Notes: generated by a model not told the origin, from the sequence alone. A stretch of 64,000 bases of DNA from Streptomyces aureus (GCF_000725495.1 NZ_JNZD01000034.1:65327-129326), one strand, 5' to 3'; shown: positions 16,921 to 27,249, counted from the stretch's first letter. Made by a program: numbers and translations.

Positions 16921-18545
16921 TGGGATTCGCGCGTACGTGTTCGGTGGCCCTGGTGGGCGTGGAGGGCGTCGTCGTCGAGGTCCAGGCCGACCTCGAGCCG
17001 GGCATCGCCGCCTTCACCCTGGTCGGGCTCCCCGACAAGAGCCTGACCGAGAGCAAGGACCGGGTCAGGGCCGCGGTGGTCAACTCCGGCGCGGCCTGGC
17101 CGCAGAAGAAGCTGACCGTGGGGCTGAGTCCGGCCTCCGTGCCCAAGGGCGGCTCCGGGTTCGACCTCGCCGTCGCCTCGGCGGTCCTCGGCGCGGCCGA
17201 GCGCATCGACCCGCGGGTGCTCGCCGACATCGTGATGATCGGGGAACTGGGCCTCGACGGCAGGGTCCGGCCCGTGCGGGGCATCCTCCCGGCCGTCATC
17301 GCCGCGGCGGACGCCGGCTACGAACAGGTGGTGGTGCCGGAGTGCGCCGCGGCCGAGGCCGCCCTCGTGCCGGGGATCTCGGTGCTCGGGGTCCGCAGCC
17401 TGCGCCAGCTGATCGCGGTGCTGGCGGACGAACCGGTGCCCGAGGAGGACCCGGACGAGCGGGGCCGCCCGGATCCGCTGGCGGCCGGCCTGCGCCTGCC
17501 CGGCACGGGCGAGGCCACGGGGCTGTGCGGCATCGCCGTGCCGGAACACGACCAGGGCCACGACCTCGGCGACGTCGTCGGCCAGCTGTCGGCACGCACC
17601 GCGATGGAGGTCGCCGCGGCCGGCGGCCACCACGTCTTCCTCCAGGGACCGCCCGGCGCGGGCAAGACGATGCTGGCCGAACGGATGCCGTTGATCATGC
17701 CGGGCCTCACCCGGCAGGAATCCCTGGAGGTGACCGCGATCCACTCCGTCGCGGGCCTGCTGCCGCCCGGCAAACCCCTGGTGGACGTCGCTCCGTACTG
17801 CGCGCCCCACCACTCCGCGACGATGCAGGCGCTCGTCGGCGGCGGGAAGGGGCTCGCCCGGCCCGGCGCGGTGTCCCTGTCGCACCGAGGGGTGCTCTTC
17901 CTGGACGAGGCTCCGGAGTTCAGCGGCTTCGCGCTGGACGCCCTGCGCCAGCCGCTGGAGGCGGGACACGTCGTGATCGCGCGCAGCGCCGGTGTCGTGC
18001 GGTTCCCCGCCAAGTTCCTGATGGTGCTGGCCGCCAACCCCTGCCCCTGCGGGCGCTTCAGCACGAGCCACGACCAGTGCGAGTGCCCGCCCTCCGCCAT
18101 CCGCCGCTATCAGTCGAGGCTCTCGGGCCCGCTGCTCGACCGGGTCGATCTGCGGGTGGACGTCGAGCCCGTCACCCGGGCCGAACTGACCGCGATCGGT
18201 GCCCGGGGAGAGTCGACGAGGACGGTCGCGGACCGGGTGCGCGCCGGCCGGGAGCGGGCCGCCGAGCGGCTGAAGGGCACGCCCTGGCACACCAACAGCG
18301 AGGTGCCGGGACGCGAGCTGCGCGGCCGGTTCCAGGCACTGGCGGGAGCGATGGACGAGGCCGAGCGGGGTCTGGAGCGCGGGCTGCTGACGGCCCGTGG
18401 ACTGGACCGGGTGCTCCGCGTCGCGTGGACGGTCGCGGACCTCGCGGGGCACGACCGGCCCGACGCCGGGGACGTCGCCCTGGCCCTCCAGCTCCGCACC
18501 GGCGTCCCGCGAGGGGTGCCGATGGCGATCGGCTCGCCGGCATGA
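16920..18545 (+). CDS. comM: YifB/ComM-family Mg-chelatase-like AAA+ ATPase
   Basis: 541-aa protein. The N-terminal Lon-protease-like domain starts [16 protein letters not shown] and includes FTLVGLPDKSLTESKDRVRAA. The AAA+ domain has Walker A GPPGAGKTM and Walker B LFLDEAPEF. The C-terminal part has the cysteine cluster NPCPCGRF ... CECPP and the arginine region LSGPLLDRVD. ComM is a branch-migration helicase in natural transformation; in Streptomyces the role is not established. The start at 16920 is fixed by coupling to yraN; the stop overlaps dprA (ATGA). Confidence 0.92.
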   Translation: MGFARTCSVALVGVEGVVVEVQADLEPGIAAFTLVGLPDKSLTESKDRVRAAVVNSGAAWPQKKLTVGLSPASVPKGGSGFDLAVASAVLGAAERIDPRVLADIVMIGELGLDGRVRPVRGILPAVIAAADAGYEQVVVPECAAAEAALVPGISVLGVRSLRQLIAVLADEPVPEEDPDERGRPDPLAAGLRLPGTGEATGLCGIAVPEHDQGHDLGDVVGQLSARTAMEVAAAGGHHVFLQGPPGAGKTMLAERMPLIMPGLTRQESLEVTAIHSVAGLLPPGKPLVDVAPYCAPHHSATMQALVGGGKGLARPGAVSLSHRGVLFLDEAPEFSGFALDALRQPLEAGHVVIARSAGVVRFPAKFLMVLAANPCPCGRFSTSHDQCECPPSAIRRYQSRLSGPLLDRVDLRVDVEPVTRAELTAIGARGESTRTVADRVRAGRERAAERLKGTPWHTNSEVPGRELRGRFQALAGAMDEAERGLERGLLTARGLDRVLRVAWTVADLAGHDRPDAGDVALALQLRTGVPRGVPMAIGSPA

Positions 18546-19687
18546 CAGCCCTGGAACGCGGGGCCAGGGTCACGCTGTCCCGGGTCGTCGAGCCGGGGGA
18601 CGAGGTCTGCGGGCGCTGGATCGGCGAGGTGGGCGCCCCGGAAGCGGTCCGGTGGCTGTACGGGGAGCGGGAGCGGCCGCGGGGGATGACCGACAGGAGG
18701 TGGGCCGGGCTGCGGGCCAGGGCGGCCCGCGCCGACCCCGAGCGCGACCTGGAGCTCGCGCGGAGCGCCGGGGTGGGGTTCGTCTGTCCCGGCGAACCCG
18801 ACTGGCCCGCCCAGCTCGACGACCTCGGGGACGCCCGGCCGGTCGGACTGTGGGTGCGGGGGCGGCCCGGCCTGCGGCTGTGGGCGCTGCGGTCGGTCGC
18901 CGTCGTGGGCGCCCGCGCCTGCACGGAGTACGGCGCCCACATGGCCGCCACTCTCGGCGCCGGACTCGCGGAGCGGGGCTGGGTGGTGGTGTCCGGCGGC
19001 GCCTACGGCATCGACGGCGCCGCGCACCGCGGCGCCCTCGGGGCCGGCGGCGCCACCGTCGCCGTGCTGGCCTGCGGCGTCGACCGGCCCTATCCGCGCG
19101 GGCACACCGCGCTGATCACCAGGATCGCGGAGCAGGGACTCGTGGTCGGCGAGTTGCCCCCGGGCGAACACCCGACACCGAGCAGATTCATCCTCCGCAA
19201 CCGGGTCATCGCGGCGCTCACCCGGGGCACGGTGGTCGTCGAGGCGGCGTACCGCAGCGGAGCGCTCGTCACCGCCCGCGCGGCCCAGCGGCTGGGCCGG
19301 TTCACCATGGGAGTGCCGGGACCGGCGACCAGCGCGCTGTCGGCGGGGGTGCACGAACTGCTGCGCGGGGAGGCCGTCCTCGTGTCCGACGCCGCGGAAG
19401 TGGCCGAACTGGTGGGCGAGATGGGGGAGCTGGCCCCGGACCGGCGTGGCCCGGTCCTGCCGCGCGATCTGCTCGAACCGGACGCGGGACGGGTCCTGGC
19501 CGCCCTCCCGGCGCGGGATCCGGCCGGAACCGAGCAGATCGCCCGGCGGGCGGGGACCAGCACGGACGACGCGGTCGGGAGACTGTACGAACTCCGAGCA
19601 CTTGGATTCGTCGAACGACACGGCGATGGCTGGAAGTTGACACGCCAGGAGACGGCCCCCGTCCGAGCTGATCGCGGTCGGTGCTGA
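18542..19687 (+). CDS. dprA: DNA-processing protein DprA
   Basis: 381-aa protein with the DprA Rossmann fold: LWALRSVAVVGARACTEYG, VVSGGAYGIDGAAHRGAL, GVDRPYPRGH, SRFILRNRVIAAL and VVVEAAYRSGALVTA. A C-terminal winged-helix-like domain ends the protein (TEQIARRAGTSTDDAVGRLYEL). DprA loads RecA onto single-stranded DNA in naturally competent bacteria; its job in Streptomyces is unclear. ATG 18542 overlaps the yifB stop. The upstream extension of this frame lies antiphase inside yifB and is not coding. Confidence 0.92.
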   Translation: MTALERGARVTLSRVVEPGDEVCGRWIGEVGAPEAVRWLYGERERPRGMTDRRWAGLRARAARADPERDLELARSAGVGFVCPGEPDWPAQLDDLGDARPVGLWVRGRPGLRLWALRSVAVVGARACTEYGAHMAATLGAGLAERGWVVVSGGAYGIDGAAHRGALGAGGATVAVLACGVDRPYPRGHTALITRIAEQGLVVGELPPGEHPTPSRFILRNRVIAALTRGTVVVEAAYRSGALVTARAAQRLGRFTMGVPGPATSALSAGVHELLRGEAVLVSDAAEVAELVGEMGELAPDRRGPVLPRDLLEPDAGRVLAALPARDPAGTEQIARRAGTSTDDAVGRLYELRALGFVERHGDGWKLTRQETAPVRADRGRC

Positions 19688-19958
19688 CCGAGCGTGTTCG
19701 GCCGTCCGGGGGAACGCCGACACGCCTGGTAATCCCCGCAGTTGGCGACCCCGGCGGTCACGCAGGGCGATCGTCGTGACTCCGGGAGACGTCCCGGGGG
19801 AAGGGTTCGCTTGCGGGTGACAGCCCCGTCCTTCGCGCACTGCGACAGCCTAGTCACGCTACGCTCGCAGGAATCCGAAGCACGCACGCGATCTCGGCAC
19901 GACGCCGACAGGACGCCCAGGTAATCCCAGTTCACGGCAGAACGGCACAAGGCGACGA

Positions 19959-20798
19959 ATGCCCCAGCACACCTCCGGGACCGACCGGACGGCGATCCCG
20001 CCAGCCGCCCGCGACGGCGGCAGCGTGCGCCCGCCCGCGCCCTCGACGCTCGACGAGCTGTGGCGGTCGTACAAGTCGACCGGTGACGAGCGGCTGCGGG
20101 AGCAGCTGATCCTGCACTACTCACCGCTGGTGAAGTACGTCGCGGGCCGCGTCAGCGTGGGTCTGCCCGCCAACGTCGAGCAGGCCGACTTCGTCTCGTC
20201 CGGGGTGTTCGGACTGATCGACGCGATCGAGAAGTTCGACATCGAACGCGAGATCAAGTTCGAGACGTACGCGATCACCCGCATCCGCGGCGCGATGATC
20301 GACGAACTGCGGGCGCTGGACTGGATCCCGCGGTCGGTGCGGCAGAAGGCGCGCAATGTCGAGCGCGCCTACGCGACGCTGGAGGCGCGGCTGCGGCGGA
20401 CCCCCTCGGAGGGCGAGGTGGCTGCCGAGATGGGCATCGGCGTGGACGAACTGCACGCGGTGTTCAGCCAGTTGTCGCTGGCCAACGTGGTCGCGCTGGA
20501 GGAGCTGCTGCACGTCGGCGGCGAGGGCGGCGACCTGAGCCTGCTGGACACGCTGGAGGACACGGCCGCCGACAACCCGGTCGAGGTGGCCGAGGACCGT
20601 GAGCTGCGCAGACTGCTGGCCCGGGCGATCAACACGCTGCCCGACCGGGAGAAGACCGTGGTCACGCTGTACTACTACGAAGGCCTCACCCTCGCGGAGA
20701 TCGGCAATGTGCTCGGGGTGACCGAGAGCCGGGTGAGCCAGATCCACACCAAGTCGGTGCTCCAGCTGCGCGCCAAGCTGGCCAGTTTCGGCCGCTGA
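19959..20798 (+). CDS. whiG: RNA polymerase sigma factor WhiG
   Basis: 279-aa FliA-type sigma-70 factor required in Streptomyces for aerial hyphae to commit to sporulation. Visible are region 2 ([52 protein letters not shown]), region 3 ([14 protein letters not shown]) and region 4 ([41 protein letters not shown]). In this strain whiG lies directly after dprA with a 271-bp gap that carries no gene. ATG 19959 follows AAGGCGACGA. WhiG is known to be regulated by the anti-sigma factor RsiG with c-di-GMP. Confidence 0.96.
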   Translation: MPQHTSGTDRTAIPPAARDGGSVRPPAPSTLDELWRSYKSTGDERLREQLILHYSPLVKYVAGRVSVGLPANVEQADFVSSGVFGLIDAIEKFDIEREIKFETYAITRIRGAMIDELRALDWIPRSVRQKARNVERAYATLEARLRRTPSEGEVAAEMGIGVDELHAVFSQLSLANVVALEELLHVGGEGGDLSLLDTLEDTAADNPVEVAEDRELRRLLARAINTLPDREKTVVTLYYYEGLTLAEIGNVLGVTESRVSQIHTKSVLQLRAKLASFGR

Positions 20799-21011
20799 GA
20801 CGCGCGTGCGCGGCTGCGGCAGCCCGGTGCGCCGATGCCGGGGGTGTCCCCGCCTTGCCGTCGCAGGTCCTGGCCGTGGGCGGGCGACCGGGCCGGCCTG
20901 GTGGGGGAGCGCTGCGCCGGACACCGGCGGGTGCCGGTGCGGTGGACGCCACGGTGGCCGGCTCTCCGGAGTGGTTCCCGTCCGCGGCGCCGCGTCCGTA
21001 CAGTGGTTGAC

Positions 21012-21593
21012 GTGCCAAGGATTCGAGCGGCCTCCGTGGCCGAGCACCGGTCGATGCAGCGAGCCGCCCTGCTGGACGCGGCGCGGTCCCTGTTGTCCGA
21101 GGGCGGCACGGACGCGCTGACCTTCCCCGCGCTGGCCGAGCGCACGGGGCTCGCGCGTTCCTCCGTCTACGAGTACTTCCGGTCCAGAGCGGCCGTCGTC
21201 GAGGAACTGTGCGAGGTCGACTTCCCCGTCTGGGCGGCCGAGGTCTCGGACGCGATGGCCGCGGCGGACGGCCCCGAGGCCACGGTCGAGGCCTATGTGC
21301 GCAGTCAGCTCGCCCTGGTCGGGGACCGGAGACACCGGGCGGTCGTCGCCATCTCCGCCGGCGAACTCGACGCGGGAGCCCGGGAGAAGATCAGGGCCGC
21401 GCACGGCGGGCTGGTCACGATGATCGGTGAGGCGCTCGCAGCGATGGGTCACGCCGAGCCGCGGCTGGCCGCGATGCTCCTCCAGGGCGTGGTCGACGCC
21501 GCCGTGCGCCGCATCGAGCTGGGCGCCGCCGAGGACCCCTCCGCGATCACGGAGGCGGCCGTGACGATGGCCCTGCGAGGCGTCCGGGGCTGA
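21012..21593 (+). CDS. TetR-family transcriptional regulator
   Basis: 193-aa regulator. The helix-turn-helix is in LLSEGGTDALTFPALAERTG followed by SSVYEYFRSRAAVVEEL. The ligand-binding helical domain has no recognisable specificity. The GTG at 21012 is preferred over the longer open frame because it leaves about 13 residues before the HTH domain. A TACAGT -10-like element at 20997-21002 places transcription start next to this GTG, so the mRNA may be leaderless. The gene converges on the damaged M23 peptidase gene. Confidence 0.8.
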   Translation: MPRIRAASVAEHRSMQRAALLDAARSLLSEGGTDALTFPALAERTGLARSSVYEYFRSRAAVVEELCEVDFPVWAAEVSDAMAAADGPEATVEAYVRSQLALVGDRRHRAVVAISAGELDAGAREKIRAAHGGLVTMIGEALAAMGHAEPRLAAMLLQGVVDAAVRRIELGAAEDPSAITEAAVTMALRGVRG

Positions 21594-22252
21594 CCCCACG
21601 GGCTGACCCCACCGCCCTCCCGAACCACCCCTCCCGGGTTCTGCGCTTCCCTCTCTCCTCCCCCCGCGCCCACCCCCACCCCACTCAGACAGGCCGCCGG
21701 CCCGCAGTGCACGCCTCCCGCCTCCAGGGTGCCGACGGTCTCGCCCGCGGCGACCTCGTCGCCCTTGTGCACAGAGGCCCGCACCGGGCCGTACGTCGTC
21801 CGCAGCGGAGGCGTCCCCGTGTCCGCCAGCTCCACCGAGACGACCCCGCGGCCCCCGACCCGGCCCGCGAAGGACACCCGGCCGGGCGCGACCGCCAGGA
21901 CCGGTGTGCCCGGCGCCGCCGCGAGGTCGACGCCCCGATGCCCGCGGGAGTAGGCGGTCGCCGGCGGCTCCCAGCCCCGCAGGACGAACGGCCGGCCCCC
22001 GAACGGCCAGGCGGTCGCGACCGCAGGCACGGAAGGGTCGGCGACAGGCGGTGAGCCCGCACCGCCCGACGCCTTGCCGGCCTCGTCAGCCGCCGCGGAC
22101 CGCGCCGAGCCGTGCCCGGGCGCCGGTGCCGGCCGGGGCGGACCGGTCCCGTGGGCCGGAGCCGTCGGGGCCATGGCTCCGACGCCGAGCACGGTCAGGA
22201 CCAGGCTCAGCAGGAATCCCCGCCACTTGCGCGCACATCGATTCACTCGCAT
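21449..22252 (-). CDS. M23-family peptidase, C-terminus frameshifted (probably inactive)
   Basis: Secreted LytM/M23-type protein. The signal peptide is MRVNRCARKWRGFLLSLVLTV, then a low-complexity linker, then the M23 core: FVLRGWEPPATAYSRGHRGVDLAAAPGTPVLAVAPG, with the first two zinc ligands in GHRGVD. Family members end with a segment like CLHWG...YLDPL, where His is the third zinc ligand. Here the frame reads CLSGVGVGAGG and then runs on into the antisense of the TetR gene, overlapping it by 145 bases. A single-base shift near 21681-21690 restores CLSWG but still lacks His. An alternative ATG at 22282 gives a longer N-terminus. Confidence 0.7.
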   Translation of the reverse strand: MRVNRCARKWRGFLLSLVLTVLGVGAMAPTAPAHGTGPPRPAPAPGHGSARSAAADEAGKASGGAGSPPVADPSVPAVATAWPFGGRPFVLRGWEPPATAYSRGHRGVDLAAAPGTPVLAVAPGRVSFAGRVGGRGVVSVELADTGTPPLRTTYGPVRASVHKGDEVAAGETVGTLEAGGVHCGPAACLSGVGVGAGGGEREAQNPGGVVREGGGVSPWGQPRTPRRAIVTAASVIAEGSSAAPSSMRRTAASTTPWRSIAASRGSA

Positions 22253-22518
22253 GCGGGAACCGTCCCGCATCGAGCGGATCATGGCCGGGATCTGTGGAGT
22301 ACCGGCCGGTTGTGGACAGCGGCGTCACCCGGTCCCTCCAGGGTCCCGTACACTTCTGATGGCGACCCGGGTCATCGGGTCGACTTCGCACGCCCCGACA
22401 TCTGGTCACCACCGGTGTCAGCGCCTCTCGGTCCTCTGTGGCAAGGCGCGTCGCGGGCGTCAGGCGCGAGTGCCGTCCGGCACACGCGGCACAACCGAGA
22501 AAACCGAGGAGAACGGCC

Positions 22519-23424
22519 ATGGCCGTCGTCACGATGCGGGAGCTGCTGGAAAGCGGCGTCCACTTCGGTCACCAGACCCGTCGCTGGAACCCGAAGATGA
22601 AGCGCTTCATCTTCACCGAGCGCAACGGCATCTACATCATCGACCTGCTCCAGTCGCTGTCGTACATCGACCGCGCCTACGAGTTCGTCAAGGAGACCGT
22701 CGCCCACGGCGGCACGGTCATGTTCGTCGGCACGAAGAAGCAGGCGCAGGAGGCCATCGCCGAGCAGGCCACCCGCGTCGGCATGCCCTACGTCAACCAG
22801 CGCTGGCTGGGCGGCATGCTCACCAACTTCTCCACCGTCTACAAGCGTCTGCAGCGCCTCAAGGAGCTCGAGCAGATCGACTTCGAGGACGTCGCGGCCT
22901 CGGGTCTCACCAAGAAGGAGCTTCTCGTGCTCTCGCGCGAGAAGGCCAAGCTGGAGAAGACCCTCGGTGGTATCCGCGAGATGCAGAAGGTGCCCAGCGC
23001 CGTCTGGATCGTGGACACCAAGAAGGAGCACATCGCGGTCGGCGAGGCCCGGAAGCTCAACATCCCGGTCGTCGCCATCCTCGACACCAACTGTGACCCC
23101 GACGAGGTCGACTACAAGATCCCGGGCAACGACGACGCGATCCGCTCCGTCACCCTGCTCACCCGCGTGATCGCCGACGCCGTCGCCGAGGGCCTCATCG
23201 CCCGCTCCGGCGCCGGCAAGGCCGCGGGCGACAAGGCCGCGGGCGAGCCGCTCGCCGCGTGGGAGCGCGACCTGCTCGAGGGCGAGAAGAAGGCCGACGA
23301 CGCCGAGGTCCAGACCTCCGCCGAGACGGAGAAGGTCGCCGACGCCGAGCAGGCCGAGGCTCCGGCCGAGGCCGCCGCCGAGGCTCCGGCCGAGGCCCCC
23401 GCCGCGGACGCCGAGCAGGCCTGA
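22519..23424 (+). CDS. rpsB: 30S ribosomal protein S2
   Basis: 301-aa uS2. The start [32 protein letters not shown] is canonical, and [31 protein letters not shown] and [11 protein letters not shown] follow. The last 60 residues form an Ala/Glu-rich actinobacterial tail. ATG 22519 is preceded by GAGGAGAACGGCC. An rpsB-tsf pair follows, separated by a hairpin. Confidence 0.97.
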   Translation: MAVVTMRELLESGVHFGHQTRRWNPKMKRFIFTERNGIYIIDLLQSLSYIDRAYEFVKETVAHGGTVMFVGTKKQAQEAIAEQATRVGMPYVNQRWLGGMLTNFSTVYKRLQRLKELEQIDFEDVAASGLTKKELLVLSREKAKLEKTLGGIREMQKVPSAVWIVDTKKEHIAVGEARKLNIPVVAILDTNCDPDEVDYKIPGNDDAIRSVTLLTRVIADAVAEGLIARSGAGKAAGDKAAGEPLAAWERDLLEGEKKADDAEVQTSAETEKVADAEQAEAPAEAAAEAPAEAPAADAEQA

Positions 23425-23446
23425 CCCCTCACCCCTTCGGGTCTGT

Positions 23447-23479
23447 GAACGGCGGGGGCGCACGAAGCCCCCGCCGTTC
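23447..23479 (+). terminator. Hairpin between rpsB and tsf
   Basis: A perfect 13-bp stem (GAACGGCGGGGGC, 23447-23459, with 23467-23479) has a 7-base loop, 22 bases after the rpsB stop. Partial termination here is a common way to set the S2 to EF-Ts ratio; that role is inferred. Confidence 0.75.
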
Positions 23480-23520
23480 CGCCCGTAGATCTTCAGACTT
23501 CGAGAGAGACTCCAGGAATC

Positions 23521-24357
23521 ATGGCGAACTACACCGCCGCTGACGTCAAGAAGCTCCGCGAGCTCACCGGCGCCGGCATGATGGACTGCAAGAAGGCGCT
23601 GGACGAGGCCGACGGCAACGTCGACAAGGCCGTCGAGGCGCTGCGGATCAAGGGCCAGAAGGGCGTCGCCAAGCGCGAGGGCCGCTCCGCCGAGAACGGC
23701 GCCGTGGTCTCCATCATCGCCGACGACAACACCTCCGGTGTCCTGGTCGAGCTGAAGTGCGAGACGGACTTCGTCGCCAAGGGTGAGAAGTTCCAGGCCG
23801 TCGCCAACGAGATCGCCCAGCACGTCGTCAAGACGTCGCCGGCCGACATCGAGGCGCTGCTCGGCTCCGAGATCGAGCCCGGCAAGACGGTTCAGGCGTT
23901 CGTCGACGAGGCCAACGCCAACCTGGGCGAGAAGATCGTCCTCGACCGCTTCGCCCAGTTCTCCGGCGCGTTCGTGTCCTCGTACATGCACCGCACCATG
24001 CCCGACCTGCCCCCGCAGATCGGTGTTCTGGTCGAGCTGGACAAGGCCGACGCCGACCTCGCCAAGGGCATCGCGCAGCACATCGCCGCCTTCGCGCCGA
24101 AGTACCTCTCCCGTGAGGACGTTCCGGCCGAGGTCGTCGAGACCGAGCGTCGCGTCGCCGAGGAGACCACCCGCGCCGAGGGCAAGCCCGAGGCCGCCCT
24201 CCCCAAGATCGTCGAGGGTCGCGTCAACGGCTTCTTCAAGGAGGCCACCCTCCTCGGTCAGCCGTACGCGCTCGACAACAAGAAGTCCGTCCAGAAGGTT
24301 CTGGACGAGGCCGGTGTCACCCTGAAGCGCTTCTCGCGCATCAAGGTCGGCATCTGA
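23521..24357 (+). CDS. tsf: Elongation factor Ts
   Basis: 278-aa nucleotide exchange factor for EF-Tu. The UBA-like N-terminus is ANYTAADVKKLRELTGAGMMDCKKALDEADGN (split here by family signature TGAGMMDCKKAL), followed by the two dimer/core subdomains (LVELKCETDFVAKGEKF, VLVELDKADADL). Length and motifs are complete. It begins 41 bases after the rpsB-tsf hairpin. Confidence 0.97.
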   Translation: MANYTAADVKKLRELTGAGMMDCKKALDEADGNVDKAVEALRIKGQKGVAKREGRSAENGAVVSIIADDNTSGVLVELKCETDFVAKGEKFQAVANEIAQHVVKTSPADIEALLGSEIEPGKTVQAFVDEANANLGEKIVLDRFAQFSGAFVSSYMHRTMPDLPPQIGVLVELDKADADLAKGIAQHIAAFAPKYLSREDVPAEVVETERRVAEETTRAEGKPEAALPKIVEGRVNGFFKEATLLGQPYALDNKKSVQKVLDEAGVTLKRFSRIKVGI

Positions 24358-24460
24358 GTCCGTACAGCGATCGACGCGCGACCCCGATAGGGTCGACAGC
24401 AGTCGTCCGCGTACGCCGGCACTCACGCGTGTGTGCCGGACGACAGCAGATCTGACGAGG

Positions 24461-24509
24461 AGGCCATTGCCGAGCATGGGATGCAAACACACCCCACCGG
24501 CAATGGCCT
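24461..24509 (+). terminator. Terminator between tsf and pyrH
   Basis: A perfect 12-bp stem (AGGCCATTGCCG, 24461-24472, with 24498-24509) has a 25-base loop and is followed by a T-containing tail. It would separate rpsB-tsf from pyrH-frr-cdsA. Confidence 0.7.
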
Positions 24510-24539
24510 TCTTCGTATGTGCACCATGAGGAGATCTCC

Positions 24540-25310
24540 ATGACCACCACCCAGGCCGGAAACGGCGAGAAGAGCGACGACGGCAAGGGCGCGGGCCGCT
24601 TCCTGCTGAAGCTTTCCGGCGAGGCGTTCGCCGGTGGCGGGGGACTGGGCGTCGACCCCGACGTGGTGCACAAGATCGCCCGCGAGATCGCGGCCGTCGT
24701 GCGCGGCGGTGCCCAGATCGCCGTCGTCATCGGCGGCGGCAACTTCTTCCGCGGGGCCGAACTCCAGCAGCGCGGCATGGACCGGGCGCGCTCCGACTAC
24801 ATGGGCATGCTCGGCACCGTCATGAACTGCCTCGCCCTCCAGGACTTCCTGGAGAAGGAGGGCATCGACAGCCGCGTCCAGACCGCCATCACCATGGGCC
24901 AGGTCGCGGAGCCGTACATCCCGCTGCGCGGTGTGCGCCACCTGGAGAAGGGCCGCGTGGTCATCTTCGGCGCCGGTATGGGCATGCCGTACTTCTCGAC
25001 CGACACCACCGCCGCCCAGCGCGCCCTGGAGATCGACGCCGAGGCGCTCCTCATGGGCAAGAACGGCGTGGACGGTGTCTACGACTCCGACCCGAAGACC
25101 AACCCCGAGGCCGTCAAGTTCGATGCGCTCAGCTACGGCGAGGTCATCACCCGGGACCTCAAGGTCGCCGACATGACCGCCATCACGCTGTGCCGGGACA
25201 ACAAGCTGCCGATCCTGGTCTTCGAACTCCTGGCGGAGGGCAATATCGCGCGGGCCGTCAAGGGTGAGAAGATCGGCACACTCGTGGGCGACCAGAGCGG
25301 CCGAGCCTGA
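24540..25310 (+). CDS. pyrH: UMP kinase
   Basis: 256-aa amino-acid-kinase-fold enzyme that phosphorylates UMP to UDP. Motifs are [56 protein letters not shown] and [18 protein letters not shown] 24540 is chosen because GAGGAG (24528-24533) lies 6 bases upstream; the upstream GTG at 24519 has none. Confidence 0.97.
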   Translation: MTTTQAGNGEKSDDGKGAGRFLLKLSGEAFAGGGGLGVDPDVVHKIAREIAAVVRGGAQIAVVIGGGNFFRGAELQQRGMDRARSDYMGMLGTVMNCLALQDFLEKEGIDSRVQTAITMGQVAEPYIPLRGVRHLEKGRVVIFGAGMGMPYFSTDTTAAQRALEIDAEALLMGKNGVDGVYDSDPKTNPEAVKFDALSYGEVITRDLKVADMTAITLCRDNKLPILVFELLAEGNIARAVKGEKIGTLVGDQSGRA

Positions 25311-25482
25311 CAGGGAACGATCGGGACCGGATCCGCCTTCCGGTCCCGGACGGACCCCGACCGGGGGATGGACAATGTCCTGCCGGTCCGGAACCGTGCA
25401 GGAACAAGACGCGACGCAGCCGGCCGCCGAACCGACGAGGAAACAGCAGCCGGGCCTACTTCAAGACACGCAGGAGCAAGTG

Positions 25483-26040
25483 GTGATCGAAGAGACCCTC
25501 CTCGAGGCCGAGGAGAAGATGGAGAAGGCCGTCGTTGTCGCCAAGGAGGACTTCGCCGCGATCCGCACCGGCCGTGCGCACCCGGCGATGTTCAACAAGA
25601 TCGTGGCCGACTACTACGGCGCGCTGACGCCGATCAACCAGCTGGCCTCGTTCTCCGTTCCGGAGCCGCGCATGGCCGTGGTGACCCCGTTCGACAAGAG
25701 CGCGCTGCGCAACATCGAGCAGGCGATCCGCGACTCCGACCTGGGCGTCAACCCCAGCAACGACGGCAACATCATCCGGGTGACGTTCCCCGAGCTGACG
25801 GAAGAGCGTCGTAAGGACTACATCAAGGTCGCGCGGACCAAGGGCGAGGACGCCAAGGTCTCGATCCGCGCCGTGCGCCGCAAGGCCAAGGACGCTCTCG
25901 ACAAGCTCGTCAAGGACAAGGAGTCCGGCGAGGACGAGGTCCGCCGTGCGGAGAAGGAACTCGACGACACCACGGCGAAGTACGTCGCCCAGGTGGACGA
26001 GCTCCTGAAGCACAAGGAAGCGGAACTTCTCGAAGTCTGA
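25483..26040 (+). CDS. frr: Ribosome recycling factor
   Basis: 185-aa RRF that splits post-termination ribosomes with EF-G. The N-terminus [17 protein letters not shown], then [11 protein letters not shown], the hinge and the [26 protein letters not shown] segment are canonical. GTG 25483 has AGGAG (25472-25476) 6 bases upstream. It overlaps cdsA by one base (TGATG). Confidence 0.97.
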   Translation: MIEETLLEAEEKMEKAVVVAKEDFAAIRTGRAHPAMFNKIVADYYGALTPINQLASFSVPEPRMAVVTPFDKSALRNIEQAIRDSDLGVNPSNDGNIIRVTFPELTEERRKDYIKVARTKGEDAKVSIRAVRRKAKDALDKLVKDKESGEDEVRRAEKELDDTTAKYVAQVDELLKHKEAELLEV

Positions 26041-27179
26041 TGAACGACTCTTCCTGGGGGGCGCCGCCACAAGCCGGGTACTGGGGGCCGTCCGAGCAGG
26101 GGCCTGTCCAGGGGGCGGCCCCGGCGGGTCCCACGTACGATGCGCATGACGCGCAGCACACTCGGCCCATGCCCACCGCGCCCGACGTACCCGCTCATGG
26201 CGGAGACCAGGATGACGACAGGGGGGCCGCTCGGCTGAGCGGCCCCTCGGTCCGCAACGACACGCAGTCGGCGGCGCCCTTCGGGGATCCGTCGCACGAC
26301 CCGCAGAGCCCGCAGGAGCCCATGCCCAGCACCGCACCCGAGCCCGCCGCCGCACCGCAGAAGAAGAGTGCGGGACGCGACCTGGGCGCGGCCATAGGAG
26401 TGGGCGTCGGGCTCGGCGCGGTCATCGTCGCGTCGTTGTTCGTCGTCAAGGCCGTCTTCGTCGGCGTGGTGGCGGTCGCCGTGGTGGTCGGGCTCTGGGA
26501 GCTCACCTCACGGCTGCAGGAGCAGAAGGGCATCAAGGCGCCCCTTGTCCCGCTCGCGCTCGGCGGCGCCGCCATGGTCGTCTCCGGCTATGTGCGTGGT
26601 GCCGAGGGTGCCTGGGTGGCCATGGCCCTCACCGCGCTGGCCGTCCTGGTCTGGCGGATGACGGAACCGCCCGAGGGATACCTCAAGGACGTCACGGCGG
26701 GGGTCTTCGCGGCCTTCTACGTGCCGTTCCTGGCGACCTTCGTGGCCATGATGCTCACGGCCGACGACGGCCCGCGCCGCGTGCTGACGTTCCTGCTCCT
26801 CACGGTCGTCAGCGACACCGGTGCGTACGCCATCGGCTGGCGCTTCGGCAAGCACAAGCTGGCTCCGCGGATCAGCCCCGGAAAGACCCGCGAAGGCCTG
26901 TTCGGAGCGGTCACGTTCGCGATGGCGGCGGGCGCGCTGTGCATGCAGTACCTGATCGACGACGGCACCTGGTGGCAGGGTCTGATCCTCGGCCTCGCGG
27001 TCGCGGCCAGTGCCACGCTGGGCGACCTCGGCGAGTCGATGATCAAGCGGGACCTCGGCATCAAGGACATGGGCACCTTGCTCCCGGGACACGGCGGCAT
27101 CATGGACCGGCTGGACTCGCTGCTCCCGACGGCTCCGGTCGTCTGGCTGCTGCTCGTCCTCTTCGTCGGATCCGGCTGA
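26040..27179 (+). CDS. cdsA: Phosphatidate cytidylyltransferase (CDP-diglyceride synthase)
   Basis: 379-aa integral membrane enzyme that makes CDP-diacylglycerol from CTP and phosphatidic acid, the precursor of the major phospholipids. The first 115 or so residues are Pro/Gly/Asp-rich and disordered; about eight TM segments follow. The CTP_transf_1 signature is LGDLGESMIKRDLGIKD followed by PGHGGIMDRLDSL. It is coupled to frr. No obvious strong terminator is seen in the 70 bases after it. Confidence 0.95.
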   Translation: MNDSSWGAPPQAGYWGPSEQGPVQGAAPAGPTYDAHDAQHTRPMPTAPDVPAHGGDQDDDRGAARLSGPSVRNDTQSAAPFGDPSHDPQSPQEPMPSTAPEPAAAPQKKSAGRDLGAAIGVGVGLGAVIVASLFVVKAVFVGVVAVAVVVGLWELTSRLQEQKGIKAPLVPLALGGAAMVVSGYVRGAEGAWVAMALTALAVLVWRMTEPPEGYLKDVTAGVFAAFYVPFLATFVAMMLTADDGPRRVLTFLLLTVVSDTGAYAIGWRFGKHKLAPRISPGKTREGLFGAVTFAMAAGALCMQYLIDDGTWWQGLILGLAVAASATLGDLGESMIKRDLGIKDMGTLLPGHGGIMDRLDSLLPTAPVVWLLLVLFVGSG

Positions 27180-27249
27180 TCGTTTTTCCGCACGCGCCGA
27201 CGACGTACGAACGTCAGCGCGACGCACCTCGACGACACCACCCCTTCGG

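Noticed and set aside
22372..24492. 706-codon minus-strand frame over rpsB and tsf
   Set aside because: Antisense of two ribosomal-type genes; Leu/Gly/Asp-rich shadow.
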